From the NCBI GenBank assembly GCA_963921825.1, contig OY997592.1:59478336-59542335 (forward strand): 64,000 nucleotides of DNA. The letters are read 5' to 3'. The translations under genes were made by a program, and so were the position numbers. The notes under the pieces were generated by a model, which made no database searches, had not been told where the DNA came from, and saw only the letters and a program-made list of their open reading frames with translations. Origin of the DNA: Erodium maritimum (lineage: Eukaryota; Streptophyta; Magnoliopsida; Geraniales; Geraniaceae). Of the stretch, positions 44,030 through 55,973 are shown piece by piece (position 1 is the first letter of the stretch; each line of letters opens with the position of its first letter).

Positions 44030-46450
44030 GTTAGGGTTAGGGTATGGTTTTTGTTCTCTGACGATCCATGGCTTACTCGACTGCTAGGCTATCAAGCCCG
44101 TCCGGTGATTCATTACTGTGGCGTGAGGAGATTGACAGGGAAGAGACCGGTGTTGTGGCCGGGGTGGGCGTCGAGGACGCGAGAGGGATGCCGGTGCCGG
44201 GTTTAGACGACGCAACTGTTGAGGACGATCAGGTGATCAGGCTGGAGGTGGCTCTGGGTGACGAGCCCAGGCTGGTCCCGGCGGTGCTGGTGGACGGAGT
44301 GGCATTGGAGGACGAGGCGACGGGGAAGGAGGCGTCCGGCACGGAGCTGGAGCTGTCCTCTCCGGTGCGATTCAGCACGGAGCAGGAGCTGTCCTCTCTG
44401 GTGCGATTCTCGGCCACGAGGGGTCCGCTGCTGGGGGGAGGCTGGTCGCACACTGCGGCGACACGAATTCGCCGGATGCCGACGAGAGGTCCACGTCCTC
44501 GGATTGCGGGGGGCGCGGGATCGAGACCGGCTAGGGCCGTCGAGACAGACCCGCGGGGGTCGTTGGGAATGATGCCGGGGACGGCGGAACTTGTGCCGGT
44601 GGTGGAGGTATCCTCGGACACAGAGGTTACGGCGGAGGAGTCGTCGACGGCGGTAGATTGGCGAAGAAGCAAGGGTAAATGGGTGATGCAAGAGAACCCT
44701 AATGGGCCGGATCTGGGCCTTGGGGATGGGTTGGGATGTCCGACTGGGTTCATGTAGGATGCGCGTAAGGAGACGCGGGGGAGATTGGGCCGAGAGGACT
44801 GGACTCCGAGGGCTGAGAGGGGAGGACCGGGCCGTGGACCGAGAGATGGGCAAGGTGATATTGCTGCCTGGGCTAGCAGATATGGGGCGGGTACTGATCG
44901 GGTGGGGATCGGACCGTCTAACCGGGTGGGTCGGGCTGACCGAGACACTCGGACTGGGTGGAGCCAGATCGGGTTGGGCTGTACACCGAGGCGGAGGGTG
45001 TGGGGAACCTTGGTTCGCGTCTGTCATCGATGTGTATCAAGGAAGTAATGATCCCAACTGGGGCGGTGGCCAATGCAGGGGGTCAGTTTCAATTTGCACT
45101 AGCTGCAAAGGTGCTGACTTCGAAGCGGTTTTTTCTGGAAATCCCTAGTGGACAGGATGGAGGACCTGTGGGGCATGAAAGTGGAGGCCCGACCGCTGGA
45201 AGGGGTCTGGTGGCTTTCTTATTTCGTACGGCAAGGGAAAGGGCAAGGGTACTGGCTGGAGAACCATGGGCGTTCTAGGAGTCTCTGTTGATGTTCACGG
45301 ACCTCAGGGCTCACATGAAGGTGGGGGACCTAAGTTTTCACCATTTCTCGGTGTGTGCTCGGGTCTCTAACCTTCCGGTGGGGGTTTGGAATAAGGAAGT
45401 AGGGTTCCGGCTGGGGAATTGATTGGGGACATGTCTGGCAGTGGATGTGGACCAATCGAGGTACTGCTGGGGTGACTTTATGCGGATTCGGATCCGAGCT
45501 GATATACGCGTCCCTTTGCTGAGTCAGCTATGGTTCCGATTATCGGAATCGCAGGTACGTACTCTCCTTCAGGCCTCGTACGAACACTTACCAGATCATT
45601 TCTATGGGTGTAACTGTGCGGGGCATCTGTTCCCCTCATGTCCGGTGGCAGGGGGTGTTAGGGGTCACTCTCTGCGAGCGCCCGGTGACCCGCGATCTAC
45701 CTTGGAGAAGGCCGGGACAAATTGGAGCTATATTGGGAGTAGGGGCAAGGGCAGTAACCGGGGCCCGGGCACGCCTACTCGACCGGTGCCACGATCTGGG
45801 GGAGAGTCGTCATATGCGACAGGGACGGAGGAAATTCCCTCGGAGTGGGTTGCTAAGGAAGTGGGACCGACGCTGTCGGGGAAGAAGCGCCTGGGCAGAG
45901 AGGAGGAACCAGAAGAATCAGAGGGATCGACAAGGTCCGATGGTGGATCACATGTAGTAGCGACGGGGGGCCACAAGCACCCCGCCTCCAGGAATGAGTC
46001 TGAGGTGGTCCAGGAAGGGGGTGGTCGACTGTGACACCATCCTGGCGAGCAGATGGCGAGGGTATCATCGACAGTCGTTATCTGTCTCCCCTACCAGTCT
46101 GGTGTCAGCATTCCCGCGTTCAGGAGCCCTACCATTATCAGTCAAGGGAGGACGACGCACACTGACTCATCGGGGGAGATGGCAGTCCACCAGTATTCCC
46201 CTCTCACTCGGCTGGCTCGGCCAGTGTCATATGGTAGAAGCATGCTGTATCAGTATCCAGGGTTCCACTGGATGCTACCGCAGATATCCCCCTTCAACCG
46301 CCCCTAAGCATCGAGCAACTTTTACTTTCGGTTATTACTTTCTGTTATTTAGTTGGATTCTATCATGTAAGATGGGTACACTTATGTACTCGCCAAACTA
46401 TCTATTTTTTCAGTAATAATATTACCCGTTCTTCTCAAAAAATAAAAAAA
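44030..46450 (+). mobile_element. ORF1-only LINE derivative
   Basis: A GC-rich body with LINE ORF1-like features and a 3' end of AT-rich sequence closing in an A-rich run (about 46433-46455). No endonuclease or RT is present, so it would be non-autonomous or internally deleted. The 5' limit is judged from the change in base composition at about 44030. I could not find target duplications. Confidence 0.55.
44068..46034 (+). pseudogene. LINE ORF1-like (DUF4283 and zinc-knuckle type) pseudogene
   Basis: The ATG at 44068 opens a 229-codon acidic, Gly/Val-rich frame ending at 44757. Later frames hold FQFALAAKVLTSKRFFLE (about 45088-45145), as at the start of the DUF4283 nucleic-acid-binding domain, and GEPWAF (about 45260). 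Then comes LPDHFYGCNCAGHLFPSC (about 45590-45645), a zinc knuckle whose first Cys is Phe. A proline/glycine/serine-rich tail follows. The pieces lie in different frames, so the gene is broken. ORF1 proteins of plant LINEs bind the element RNA. Long minus-strand frames at 44203-45027 are shadows of high GC. Confidence 0.58.
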
Positions 46451-46519
46451 ATAAACCAGAGGGGCATATTTGTAAAAACAGACGCTTTGAAGCATAAGAA
46501 ATATACTTGTATATATTCT

Positions 46520-48231
46520 CAGACGAAGCACTGAAGCAATGGAGCTCGAAAGCTGAAGCCACGTCTCTTATCCCTCTGAAGAAAGCGACGGAACCAGACC
46601 GCTCTCTCATCGAAGACGACGTCGTTTCGCATCTCCACCGCACCTAGTCTTTCTCTCAGAGTCCAATCTGCCTCGTTCTGCGACCCAGGGAAGCTCTCTC
46701 TCGTCCACGACGACGCCCTTTCGGCCAGGTTTGTGTAATTGTGTCTATATGTGTCTGTATAGGTAAAAGTTCTGTTTTTGTGTGGGTTGGTGGGAGTTAC
46801 ATTTCGTGGGTCGATGTTGTCGCTTCGGATTGATCGGTGATTTTGGTTTTACCAGAGGTTTTCTTGTTGTGGATTTCGGGTTTTCTGAATCTTGATCGGT
46901 CTTGAAGATGGTCAACGTTTCGATTTTAGGGTTATGCTGCTCATCGGTCATGAACTGTTTTTTGAATTGTAGTGAAACTTATTGGTTTCGTTGTTGATTT
47001 GTCGTTTGTTTAGGGAATTGTACTGATTATGTGGTTGTTTGGTTATCAAGGAAGCTGATTGAAGTAATCTATTTTTCTGTTTAGCACAATCCTCTTCAAC
47101 TTCGACCTGCTATGAATTTTCTGGCATGAATTGATGAATCTGTGAAAAGGCTGGGATATGTGTAGATTCCTATTCATGTTGGTTATATCTAGGGCATTGT
47201 AGTGATTGTTTAGGTCCCTAGGAAACTGATTGAAGAAACCCATTTTTGTGTTCAGCTTAATCCTCCTCATTTTTTAACATGTGGTAGATTTATCTGGAAT
47301 GAATTGATGACATCTTCTGTGAAAAAAGAGTAGAAATTTATATGAATGAGATTTGAGTTTGTGTTGGTTATTCTAAAGAGGCATTTTGGGCATTGCTTAG
47401 CTGAGCAGAACTTATTTTTTTCACCTTCTGATGTTTTTGTGTGCCACAGAATGAGTGAACTAATGCTATAGTTTTGCTTTCTAATTTATCCAGAATCAAG
47501 TTTATGTATTACTGAATAGATGAATCAGGTATAGACCCAGAAGAAGGGAAACTTCATTTTATGTTTCTCTTTACAACCGTTTGGCTTTGAGTCAGTCTGT
47601 GATGTTTCCGAGTTACTAGATGGATGAACCTGGCCTAGTCCCAGAAGAACCAAAACGTTAAACCGTGCATCTCTATCTACAACTCTTTGATTCCGAATCA
47701 GGCTGATCTGATTTAAATTTTGGTTCAATCTTTACTTTTAGACTCCTACGACAGGCTTCCATTGGAATGTAATATGAAATTTGTTGATTCTGTGTTTCAT
47801 TCCTCCTAACTGAAAATTTCACCCCAACTAAGCCAAATAGTTGAAGTATATGTGATTTAATTTGCCCAAAGATATGTTTAATTTTAAGCAAGAATCTGAT
47901 TTTTACTTCTCTGTTTCATTTATAGCAAGCATAGTTAGGTTGAAATGAATTCAATGCTGACTAATATTGTTTCATTTTGCTTCACAAACAGACTGTGAGC
48001 CATTATCTCCACATCTTGTGGTGCCGAGTAATTTAACCTGCTCAGTACAAGCCATTGAGTTCATAAACCAAGTTTGGTATTCAGTGCATCCGTGGTGAAG
48101 AGGAGCATAAAGGAGGTGCAATTGTGGCAATCCTATGTTTTCTCTGTAACCTGGAGGGTTGGTGGACTTAGATGAATGTTCCCTCAGTGGAACTATGCTT
48201 TGCAAGTTAAACTGATACATTCCTATAATTA
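46520..48231 (+). promoter_or_regulatory. 5' UTR with long intron and short uORFs of the RING gene
   Basis: First noncoding exon ends at a CGGCCAG|GTTTGTG donor (intron from 46729). The acceptor TTCACAAACAG ends at 47991. The intron is about 1.26 kb and T-rich, as in plants. The second leader part (47992-48231) holds three short uORFs: 48135-48149 (4 codons), 48172-48210 (12 codons) and one from the ATG at about 48193, all ending before the main ATG at 48232. The exact transcription start is not visible; pyrimidine-rich CTCTC sequence lies at 46590-46700. Confidence 0.6.
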
Positions 48232-50092
48232 ATGGAGCGGCCAGAGAACAGTAGCAGTAGTGAGCACATTATTGACATAACCCGGTCTGGTGATGCGTCA
48301 TCATCTAACTTTTCTTATGATAGACCTTTAAATATACTGGGTTCATCAGGTCTTGAAGACAGACCTTCAAGTAGCACAAGGGTTCCTACTTCTCAGCCTT
48401 CAGTTTCTTCAAATATTGGATCAAATTCCAGGAACTCATCCTTCTCAAGACGAGGAGAGGCTCGTCGTCGCAGGAGTCCGTTGAATTCTGGTTTATGGAT
48501 TTCCATTGAACTAGTCCTTACAGTGAGTCAAATTGTAGCATCTGTTGTTGTGTTGTCATTGTCAAGGGACGAGCATCCATATTCTCCATTGTTTGAATGG
48601 GTTGTGGGTTATGCATCTGGATGTATAGCTACCCTTCCTCTTCTGTATTGGCGATATCGACACCGCAACCAAGCTCCAGAGCAAGAGTCAGCTCAACCTC
48701 GTCAGAGTTCTCCTCATATTAACGTTCCTGCTGGACCGTTTTCTCTTTCAGTCACCAGGAATTCAGAGGGGGAAGGTCGAAGAAATTCTCTCACATCCTC
48801 TAGAAATGGTCAAAGTTCAGGAATATTAAATGCAAGGTATTGTTTGCCTTTTCTTTTCCCTTGTCAAAATGCCAACTTTTAATCGGCTGTATCCTTAATG
48901 CTTGTAGCAGCTGTTGGTGTTTGATTACTCATGTGACTGTGATAATGTGTTTACTTGTATAAGTTACTAACACTTTTATACTCCTGCAAACAATAAACTG
49001 AAAAAAGAGGACGTAGATTAAGTGTCCACTTTCCCAGTTGATATGAGGCTGACCAAGTATTAAGATTTGTGATTCTTTTTATAGGCGATATATGTGTGTG
49101 TATGTGTGTGTGCATACGTACCAAGACTTCAACCTGAGACCTCACTGAAGGGAAGACAATCTTTTTACCACTTGGAACAGTGTGAATGTATAATGTGGAG
49201 TTGTACTTATCTTTGTTTAGCCTGTGTTTCATCAAATCTGTGCTTTATAAGAAGTCTGACTCATTCCCTGTACCATTCTAAAAATAGATGATGACTGGAG
49301 TATATTTATCCATTTTTGGCTGGCAGATTGAAGGTTCTTGTTGAATACTTCAAAATGGCTTTGGATTGCTTCTTTGCGGTTTGGTTTGTAGTTGGCAATG
49401 TGTGGATCTTTGGAGGGCGCTCATCTGCCTCTGCAGCCCCCAACCTGTACAGGTACTGCTATACAGCTCAGTGGTCTGTCTTCATCTCTGAAGCCTGTTA
49501 TGGGCTCTCATAGTGTTTCTACCTTGCAGGTTATGCATAGTGTTCCTTACCTTTAGCTGTATTGGATACGCCATGCCCTTCATTTTGTGTGCAACAATCT
49601 GTTGCTGTCTGCCCTGCATAATTTCCATTCTTGGATTCAGAGAGGATCTAACACAGACCCGAGGAGCCACAACAGAATCAATAGATGCTCTGCCAACGTA
49701 CAAGTTCAAGGTGAAGAAAACCAGAAGCGGTGCTGATAGAGAAAACAATTCAGGTGAAGGTGGGGTTGTGGCCGCCGGAACTGAAAAGGAACGTGTTATC
49801 TCAGGAGAAGACGCTGTAAGTGTTCCCCAGTGTTCATATGTTCCTGTTCCCATCTAGTTGATACTGATGATGTTGTGACCTTGTACAGGTCTGTTGCATA
49901 TGCCTGGCAAAGTATGCAAACAATGATGAGCTGAGGGAGTTACCATGCTCACACTTCTTCCATAAAGAGTGCGTTGACAAGTGGCTGAAGATCAACTCCT
50001 TGTGTCCGCTTTGCAAGAGTGAGGTCGGCGATAGTGTGGCCGGATCACTATCCGGGCGACATGGAGAGGGCAGTGTGGATAACGTAACGTGA
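48232..50092 (+). CDS. Membrane RING-H2 E3 ubiquitin ligase (At1g12760/At1g63170-like)
   Basis: Four coding exons: 48232-48836, 49327-49452, 49530-49815, 49889-50092, all with GT-AG introns and matching phases, giving 406 residues. The N-terminus is Ser-rich and polar. Hydrophobic segments lie at about 87-110, 120-140, 212-232 and 245-280 (one or two spans). The C-terminal RING-H2 has C341, C344, C359, H361, H364, C367, C378, C381 ([18 protein letters not shown]). RING-H2 domains recruit E2 enzymes to ubiquitinate targets; the domain should face the cytosol from an inner membrane. Length and layout fit the plant family annotated as E3 ligase At1g12760-like. The target is unknown. It converges with the CID gene at 54487. 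The only intact multi-exon coding gene on this strand. Confidence 0.93.
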
Positions 50093-50149
50093 TTTAATTT
50101 CAAGAAAACGAGTCCCTGAGTATAATCTGAAGAAGATTTGTACTTTGGT

Positions 50150-50150
<1 letters not shown>

Positions 50151-50187
<37 letters not shown>
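50151..50187. repeat. (CT)9(AT)n microsatellite in the 3' UTR
   Basis: CT dinucleotides at 50151-50168 run straight into AT dinucleotides to about 50187, within the probable 3' UTR of the RING gene. Likely polymorphic in length. Confidence 0.9.
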
Positions 50188-50664
50188 ACTTTTGTGGTGG
50201 TGAGGTGTTTGTTTGTAGATACAAGGGTGATGGAGAGACAATTAGAAGAGAAAAGATTGAATGATTCTCAATGAGAATCAAGAAAAAAAAATACTTTTAT
50301 GTAATTACATCACAGGAAATACTCATGCAGAATAGCAACCTTAGTAAGTATGATTTCATTTGTACCTTTATTTCTCTGGTCAGCCTCTTGTATATTCCTC
50401 TGCTTACATGTATGTATAGGTTATACAGTAAGGTAAAATTAGGAATCTATATTGTCCATTGGACTATAAGATTCTTCTTCTTCTTCATTATTGGCATATT
50501 TTTCCAATTTTAAAATTTCATCAGTTCGAAGAATGTAGGATAATATACCCTTACTTCACTCGACGTGAATTCTCCCCAGTTGCCACTAATTCTGGAGCAA
50601 GTTACTAACCTAATTTTAGTGTTTTACAAGATGTAGAGTGACAGTTTTGATCTCTGTAACCTGA

Positions 50665-51744
50665 AGGGTTAAATATGAAAACTTACGCTTAAGTATTGAT
50701 CTCGAATATTATATTACCCAATGTTGTAAAAATCCTCGCCTGGAGGCGCTTAGGCCCGCCTAGGCGCTGGAATGGGAGTATTGATCTCGAATATTATATT
50801 ACCCAATGTTGTAAAAATCCTCGCCTGGAGGCGCTTAGGCCCGCCTAGGCGCTGGAATGGGCTCTGCCGACCCGATTTATTCTCCTAGGGTGCTCCAGGC
50901 CGTTTGGGCGAAATATGACCGATTAATCTCCGATTCGGCCGATTAATCTACGCATGGTCGATTAATTGAGTGGGTCGGTCAGACGTCAGGTCGGATTTGT
51001 AGTTAAAAAATAGTTTCTAACATTCAACAAACCAAGTGAAACCATAAAATTATGCTAGTTGATAGTCATACTTATTGATATTCTTTTAAGAATTGTATGA
51101 TACTTTCAGTTTAGTAGAATATTTATGTTTTTATTATATTTAATGCTCGATATTATTAATATTTTTTATATAGTATAATATAAATTTTGATAATATATAA
51201 TAAAAATAATAAAATAATAATCCGATTAATCCCCGATTAATCTCCGATTAATCCCCGCCTAGCGCCTAGGTACCCTTCCCACCCGACTAGCGCTTAACGT
51301 TTTTTACAACCTTGATATTACCCAACGTTTCAAAATGACAAATGCACTACCTTAAGTATTAACCACACGTTTTTGTTAGTAAAAATAAACGGAATATTCC
51401 ATTCTGTTAGTCATATGACCTCAATGTCATATAATGGATGGTAAAATGACATTTCCCCCCTTAGATATTTGACCTCTATACATTTTATAATGAACAATAA
51501 CGAGAGTATAATGCTGATGTTTCTTATAAAATGTATAGAGGTCAAATAATTAAGGGAAAACATCAGTTTACCATCCATTATATGATACTTGAGGTCATAT
51601 GATTAATGGAATGAAATATTCTATCCATTTTTACTAACAAAATTGTGTGGTCAATACTTAAGGTAGTGCATTTGTCATTTTGAAACGTTTGGTAGTGTAG
51701 TGTTCGTGACCAATACTTAAGAGTAAGTTCCCATATGTAACCCT
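50665..51744. mobile_element. Foldback MITE, interrupted in its left arm
   Basis: Left arm AGGGTTAAATATGAAAACTT...ACCCAACGTTTCAAAATGACAAATGC; right arm is its reverse complement, ending ...CATATGTAACCCT. Arms meet at about 51535. The same family supplies the single arm at 28155. It was split by another MITE (50722-51314). No coding capacity. Confidence 0.82.
50722..51314. mobile_element. MITE nested in the foldback MITE
   Basis: Ends TGTTGTAAAAATCC and, in reverse, CAAGGTTGTAAAAAACG; both are followed by GGCGCTTAGG/GGCGCTAGG-like DNA. An 11-bp duplication ATATTACCCAA is at 50711-50721 and 51315-51325. Interior is rich in CGATTAATC motifs. An 85-bp segment spanning flank and left end is tandemly duplicated (50692-50776, 50777-50861). 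Confidence 0.75.
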
Positions 51745-51754
51745 AATTTTAAAT

Positions 51755-52345
51755 AGGAAAAATTTCAATATGATATCCTGACAAACATTTATTTGCAATC
51801 TAATACTCGAGATTGTTTTTTTTTGCAACATAATACCCTAGCAAATATTTATTTTCACTTTAGTACATATCGTTACTTTTCTATCCAATTTTGGATGGAA
51901 TGTGGTCATGTGCAAAGCACATGACCCTCAATTTTTCTAAAATACCAAAAACACCCTTAGAAAATAGTCAATTATCTTTTTATTTTTCCAAAATACCAAC
52001 AATACCTTTATAAAACCGATTTATAAAAATAAAATCTGATTTTTATAAATTTTTAGTAAAAAAATCTGATTTTTTTAATATTTTTTTTCAAAAAGAATGA
52101 TTTTGATGGCAAAATTTGAAAATTTGAAGATGAATGAAGATCAGTGACATGCTTTTGAAAATTTGATTGTTAGTAAGGAGTATTTTGGATTTTTTTACTT
52201 TTTGGATGGAAAAAACAACAAAGTAACGGTTAAGTACTAAATTGAAAATAAATGTTTTGTAAGATATTATATTACAAAAAAGATAATAATATCGCGTATT
52301 ATATTGCAAATAAGTTTATCAGGATATTATATTGAAAATTTTCCT
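51755..52345. mobile_element. Foldback MITE
   Basis: Left arm AGGAAAAATTTCAATATGATATCCTGA...; right arm ends TCAGGATATTATATTGAAAA then TTTTCCT, its reverse complement. Middle has GGATGGAA motifs and T/A-rich DNA. No clear target duplication. Confidence 0.75.
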
Positions 52346-53263
52346 TTGAAATATTAATTATTGCTTAGTTAATTAATTCTTAATATATTTACACATCGAT
52401 TAAAATAACCTAAAGTAACCCATCAACAAAATGATGCGAGTTTTGAAATAAGAACTACACACCATCAAATAAGAGTCCAACAAATAGAAAAATAAAATAT
52501 TATCAAAACAGAGTCAGCTCCGATCCCAAAGGTCGAGCCTATAACATCACCCCAAAAAACCTAATAGTAGAGCTTCAGGAGCCGGAGCCTTGCTCTTTAG
52601 GACTTGCACCGCCAATCAGTTTTATCAACGAGGGAAGCAAAACAACTTCACGGGAATACGACATTCCTAGGGGCCCTACGCCACCGTTTCACAAGGAAGC
52701 ACCTTAACATACTGACGACGACAACAACCTATCATCCGTCTGGGATGAGCTAAACCAGAACTTAGATCGGGCATCTAAACGACCACCAAAAGAAACATTG
52801 AACCAGGAGGACTGTTGCTGCTAGAACCTAACAAGAACCGAGGGAACGTTGGAGGCCAACACCTATCACCGGTGAACCCCACTAGACATATCTTACGAAG
52901 CACGAGTACCCCATAAACCCTTTTTGCTCCAGAGGGCGACATACGAGATTCATTGCAACGTCGCACGATTGGCCAGATTTGGCGTATCAAGAGACTCAAC
53001 CCTTGCCGACAGAATTCCAGCGATGGGTCACGCGAGAAACCAATAACCAAAGTTTGATGGAGAAGAAGCTAGACCAAATACAACGACATGACTAACAGAG
53101 TCAACTAGAGGAGGATGAAGGAGGGAACATTAGTCGCTTCCATGATTTCAAAGTCTAATAGAAGTCGTCGGCTACATGAGACATTCAGTTTCAGGTTTTT
53201 ATAAGAGGGCTTTGAGGGAGAGTATTTTGCTTGGTTGATATGTAACCCACCTTCACACTTCAT
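52346..53263. other. Unassigned intergenic stretch
   Basis: 52400-53240 reads on the minus strand as a moderately GC-rich block with a 91-codon ORF (52775-53050) that I do not recognise. It may be a retroposon in reverse orientation, but I found neither tail nor duplications. Confidence 0.3.
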
Positions 53264-53270
53264 TAAAATA

Positions 53271-53784
53271 AGGCTAATTTTCACCTCAATACCTTAACTA
53301 TTAATTTTTTTTCACCTCAATACCCTAACTATTTTTTTTGATAAGCAAAAAATTTATCAAGCAAAGTTTTACAAAAAGCCCTAACTATTTTTAGTGGCAC
53401 CTCAATACCCTAGAATGCATTTTTTCCCACCTCAATATCCTAACTATTTTTAGTGGCACCTCACTACCCTAGAATGCATTTTTTTCCCACCTCAATACCC
53501 TAACTATTTTTAGTGGCACCTCACTACCCTAGAATGCATTTTTGTGACATTAAAAACTGATTTTTTAAAGAAAATTTGAAAACCAATGACATGCTTTTAA
53601 AATTTTGATTGTTAGTGATATTATGGACATTTTAAGTGTTTTCATCCAAAAATGGATGACAAATTGACGAGGGGTATCAAAGTGAAAAAAAATACATTCT
53701 AGGGTATTGAGGTGCCATTAATAATAGTTAGGGTATTGAGGTGGAAAAAATTAATAGTTAGGGTATTGAGGCGAAAATTACCCT
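53271..53784. mobile_element. Foldback MITE with internal tandem repeats
   Basis: Terminal repeats AGG(C/G)TAATTTTC(A/G)CCTCAATACC on both ends, flanked by the 7-bp duplication TAAAATA (53264-53270 and 53785-53791). Inside, a unit of about 58 bp (ACCCTAACTATTTTTAGTGG...) repeats three times at 53380-53545. A short T-rich piece (53330-53378, TTTTTTTTGATAAGCAAAA...) looks like a foreign insertion or retroposon tail. Confidence 0.72.
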
Positions 53785-53791
53785 TAAAATA

Positions 53792-54240
53792 ATCTATGTT
53801 GTTTGTTGAGTAATATATTTGTAAGAGTTAAATGTAAAAACATATTTTAAAGTATTGTTCACAAATAATAAGTTATCCTAAATTATTGATTATGGACAAT
53901 TTATATCAAAATTTTGATATTTTCAATTTATGAAAACATAAACAATTTATAACTAAATCATAAGACGACCAATTCATAGACTTGATTTGACATTTTTAAA
54001 TTTTGGATAGCATACTTTATAATTCTAAAAACACCTTATAAGCAGTATTTGATAACTCAATACAATGCACCAGCCTATATAAGCTATATTTCTGAATTAT
54101 AAACTAACCTAAAAACAACATAGGACTTTCTCAGAAGAATTAAAATAACCTCAAAATGAAGAGCTTATTTCAAAGTGCAAATGTATTCCACCGGAAACTA
54201 TTAAACCGTTACATTGAGAATAATTTCTCAAGGTAGATTA
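53792..54240. other. AT-rich intergenic DNA downstream of the CID gene
   Basis: No gene or repeat structure recognised. It probably includes the polyadenylation region of the minus-strand CID gene. Confidence 0.4.
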
Positions 54241-54486
54241 TAGATGTTTACACAGCAGAATACCAAAACCAAATCCTGACTAAACCCCCAAAACATCAAG
54301 AAGCAGAGCTTGCTGCTGTGTCATTGTGTGACAAATAGCTCCTATACAACGCAAAACCAGTACCAAAACCAAACCATGTGTATTTGTTGTTGTATCAAAT
54401 TCCGACTCTATACTATTTTGTCAACAAAGTTGAGAATGCCTCTCACACACAAACCATTCAGATTGCTCTTCTGTTCAGACGTCCAA

Positions 54487-55973
54487 TCAGGTGTCAAGAG
54501 AGGCGGCATCCAAGGAACCCGATGATGAACTGGCTTCACCCACCACCTCTTTAAGTTTCAAAGTTGCACTCTCTGTTGCAGGCCCAGATAGTGATATATC
54601 ACCAATGTCCAGAGATTCTGGAAGACTTTCAGCAGAGTCAAAAGTGTAGGACTGCAGGAAATAGATAACCCTGTTTTTAGTAAATACAGAGTAAGGACGC
54701 ACATTTGAAGATATTATTATGGTACTAGTCAATACTGGTACTCAGTAATGGAATGAGATTTATTCCTGATGTTGGTAACCTTTTACACAACATTAGTTCC
54801 AAAAAAACATGTTCACATTAATATTCACTTTTTGCAATAGCAAAATCATAATGTTCACTACCAAAACAAGGAAGCGAAGACAGGCAAAATAAATGACTGT
54901 AATAATAGAGCATTCCTACAAATCTTTCATACGTTACAGTGGCAACAGTTTCATTTAGATATAATGTTAATAGAGCATTCCTACAAATAGAGCATGCGGA
55001 CAAATAGATTTGTAATAATATATTAAAAAAGTACAACTAATATTCCAACTTCCAAATCCATAAACACAGTTAATAATAGAGCATTCCTACAAATCTTTCA
55101 TACGTTACAGTGGCAACAGTTTCATTTAGATATAATGTTCCAGCTTCTAATTCATACTAAGGTGTTTTAATTTGCTTTCCCAGAAAATTATTGAACACGA
55201 GCATGCGGTTTGTATAGAATACTTTAGCAGAGGTTTTTCAGACAGTTGTTTCTAACTTATCTGAAAGGCAGTGTTCTGGAAACAAATCACTGCAGCAGCT
55301 AGTCCAAACACAAGTTTCTAATTCCACAGTTTTGCAGCAAGTAGTCTGCATATGAGTGGTTTATCATAGACAAAAAAAATGAACACAACATATATGAAGA
55401 AATCCCAGAGGTACAAAAAATAGAAAGCCAAGGGAAAATTGAGAAAGGTAAAAATAATTAATAAGTTTAGTTTAAAAGATGTTGCACATACATTCAAGTC
55501 CCCGAGAACTAGCAAACGTCAGCATCACCAAGAAAGCTACATCATATTCTAGCCACTAGAAACAAATTTACTGGGTGAAGAATGTTTGAAAATCCAATAA
55601 AGTTCAGAATTCTTACCTCAAGTTGGTCCAGCATGTCAATAGCAGCTTCCAAATCACTCTTATTTGCCAAATAGACATCAGTAATTGACTGGACAGACAC
55701 ACCGGGAAATTGCATCTGAAGATATTCCAAATCCATATCAAACTCGTCATCCAACATATGCTTATCTGTTTTTTCATTTGAATGCTGAGATGATGAGCCA
55801 TATGAATCACGGATAGGCTGGCTCTTCACTGAAATCACTTCCGGGACAGGGAGCCTTTCAGTAGAGTCTTTTGCAGCGGGTTTCAGAACTTCCAGTTTGT
55901 CATCCACCACCCTCTTGGCAATAGGAATATAAGAAGCTGCATATGGATTCAAAGTAGAGACTCCGGACTTCAT
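54487..55973 (-). CDS. CID5: PAM2-CUE protein, CID5/CID6-like (PABP-interacting)
   Basis: Two coding exons on the minus strand, 55973-55617 and 54651-54487, join at a codon boundary to give 173 residues. The 965-bp intron has GTAAG and CTGCAG sites. The ATG at 55973 starts MKSGVSTLNPYAASYIP, a PAM2 motif (L8, N9, P10, A12, P17) that binds the MLLE domain of poly(A)-binding protein. Residues 79-119 form a CUE domain (LQMQFPGVS ... AIDMLDQLE), a ubiquitin-binding fold. The C-terminal 54 residues are acidic and Ser-rich. Arabidopsis CID5 and CID6 have this short PAM2-plus-CUE layout; I cannot tell which is the orthologue. It likely links mRNA-bound PABP to ubiquitin signals. It is convergent with the RING gene. 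Confidence 0.88.
54901..55139. repeat. Direct repeat of about 67 bp in the CID intron
   Basis: AATAATAGAGCATTCCTAC... at 54901-54968 recurs at 55073-55139, with a partial third copy starting at about 54969. It may carry intron-length variation. Confidence 0.85.

Noticed and set aside
44203..45027. 274-codon and 239-codon minus-strand ORFs
   Set aside because: Shadows of the GC-rich plus-strand LINE ORF1 region; arginine/proline/serine-rich without a domain.
44030..46450. Search for target duplications around the ORF1-only LINE
   Set aside because: A-rich candidates near 43960 and 46440 did not match convincingly.
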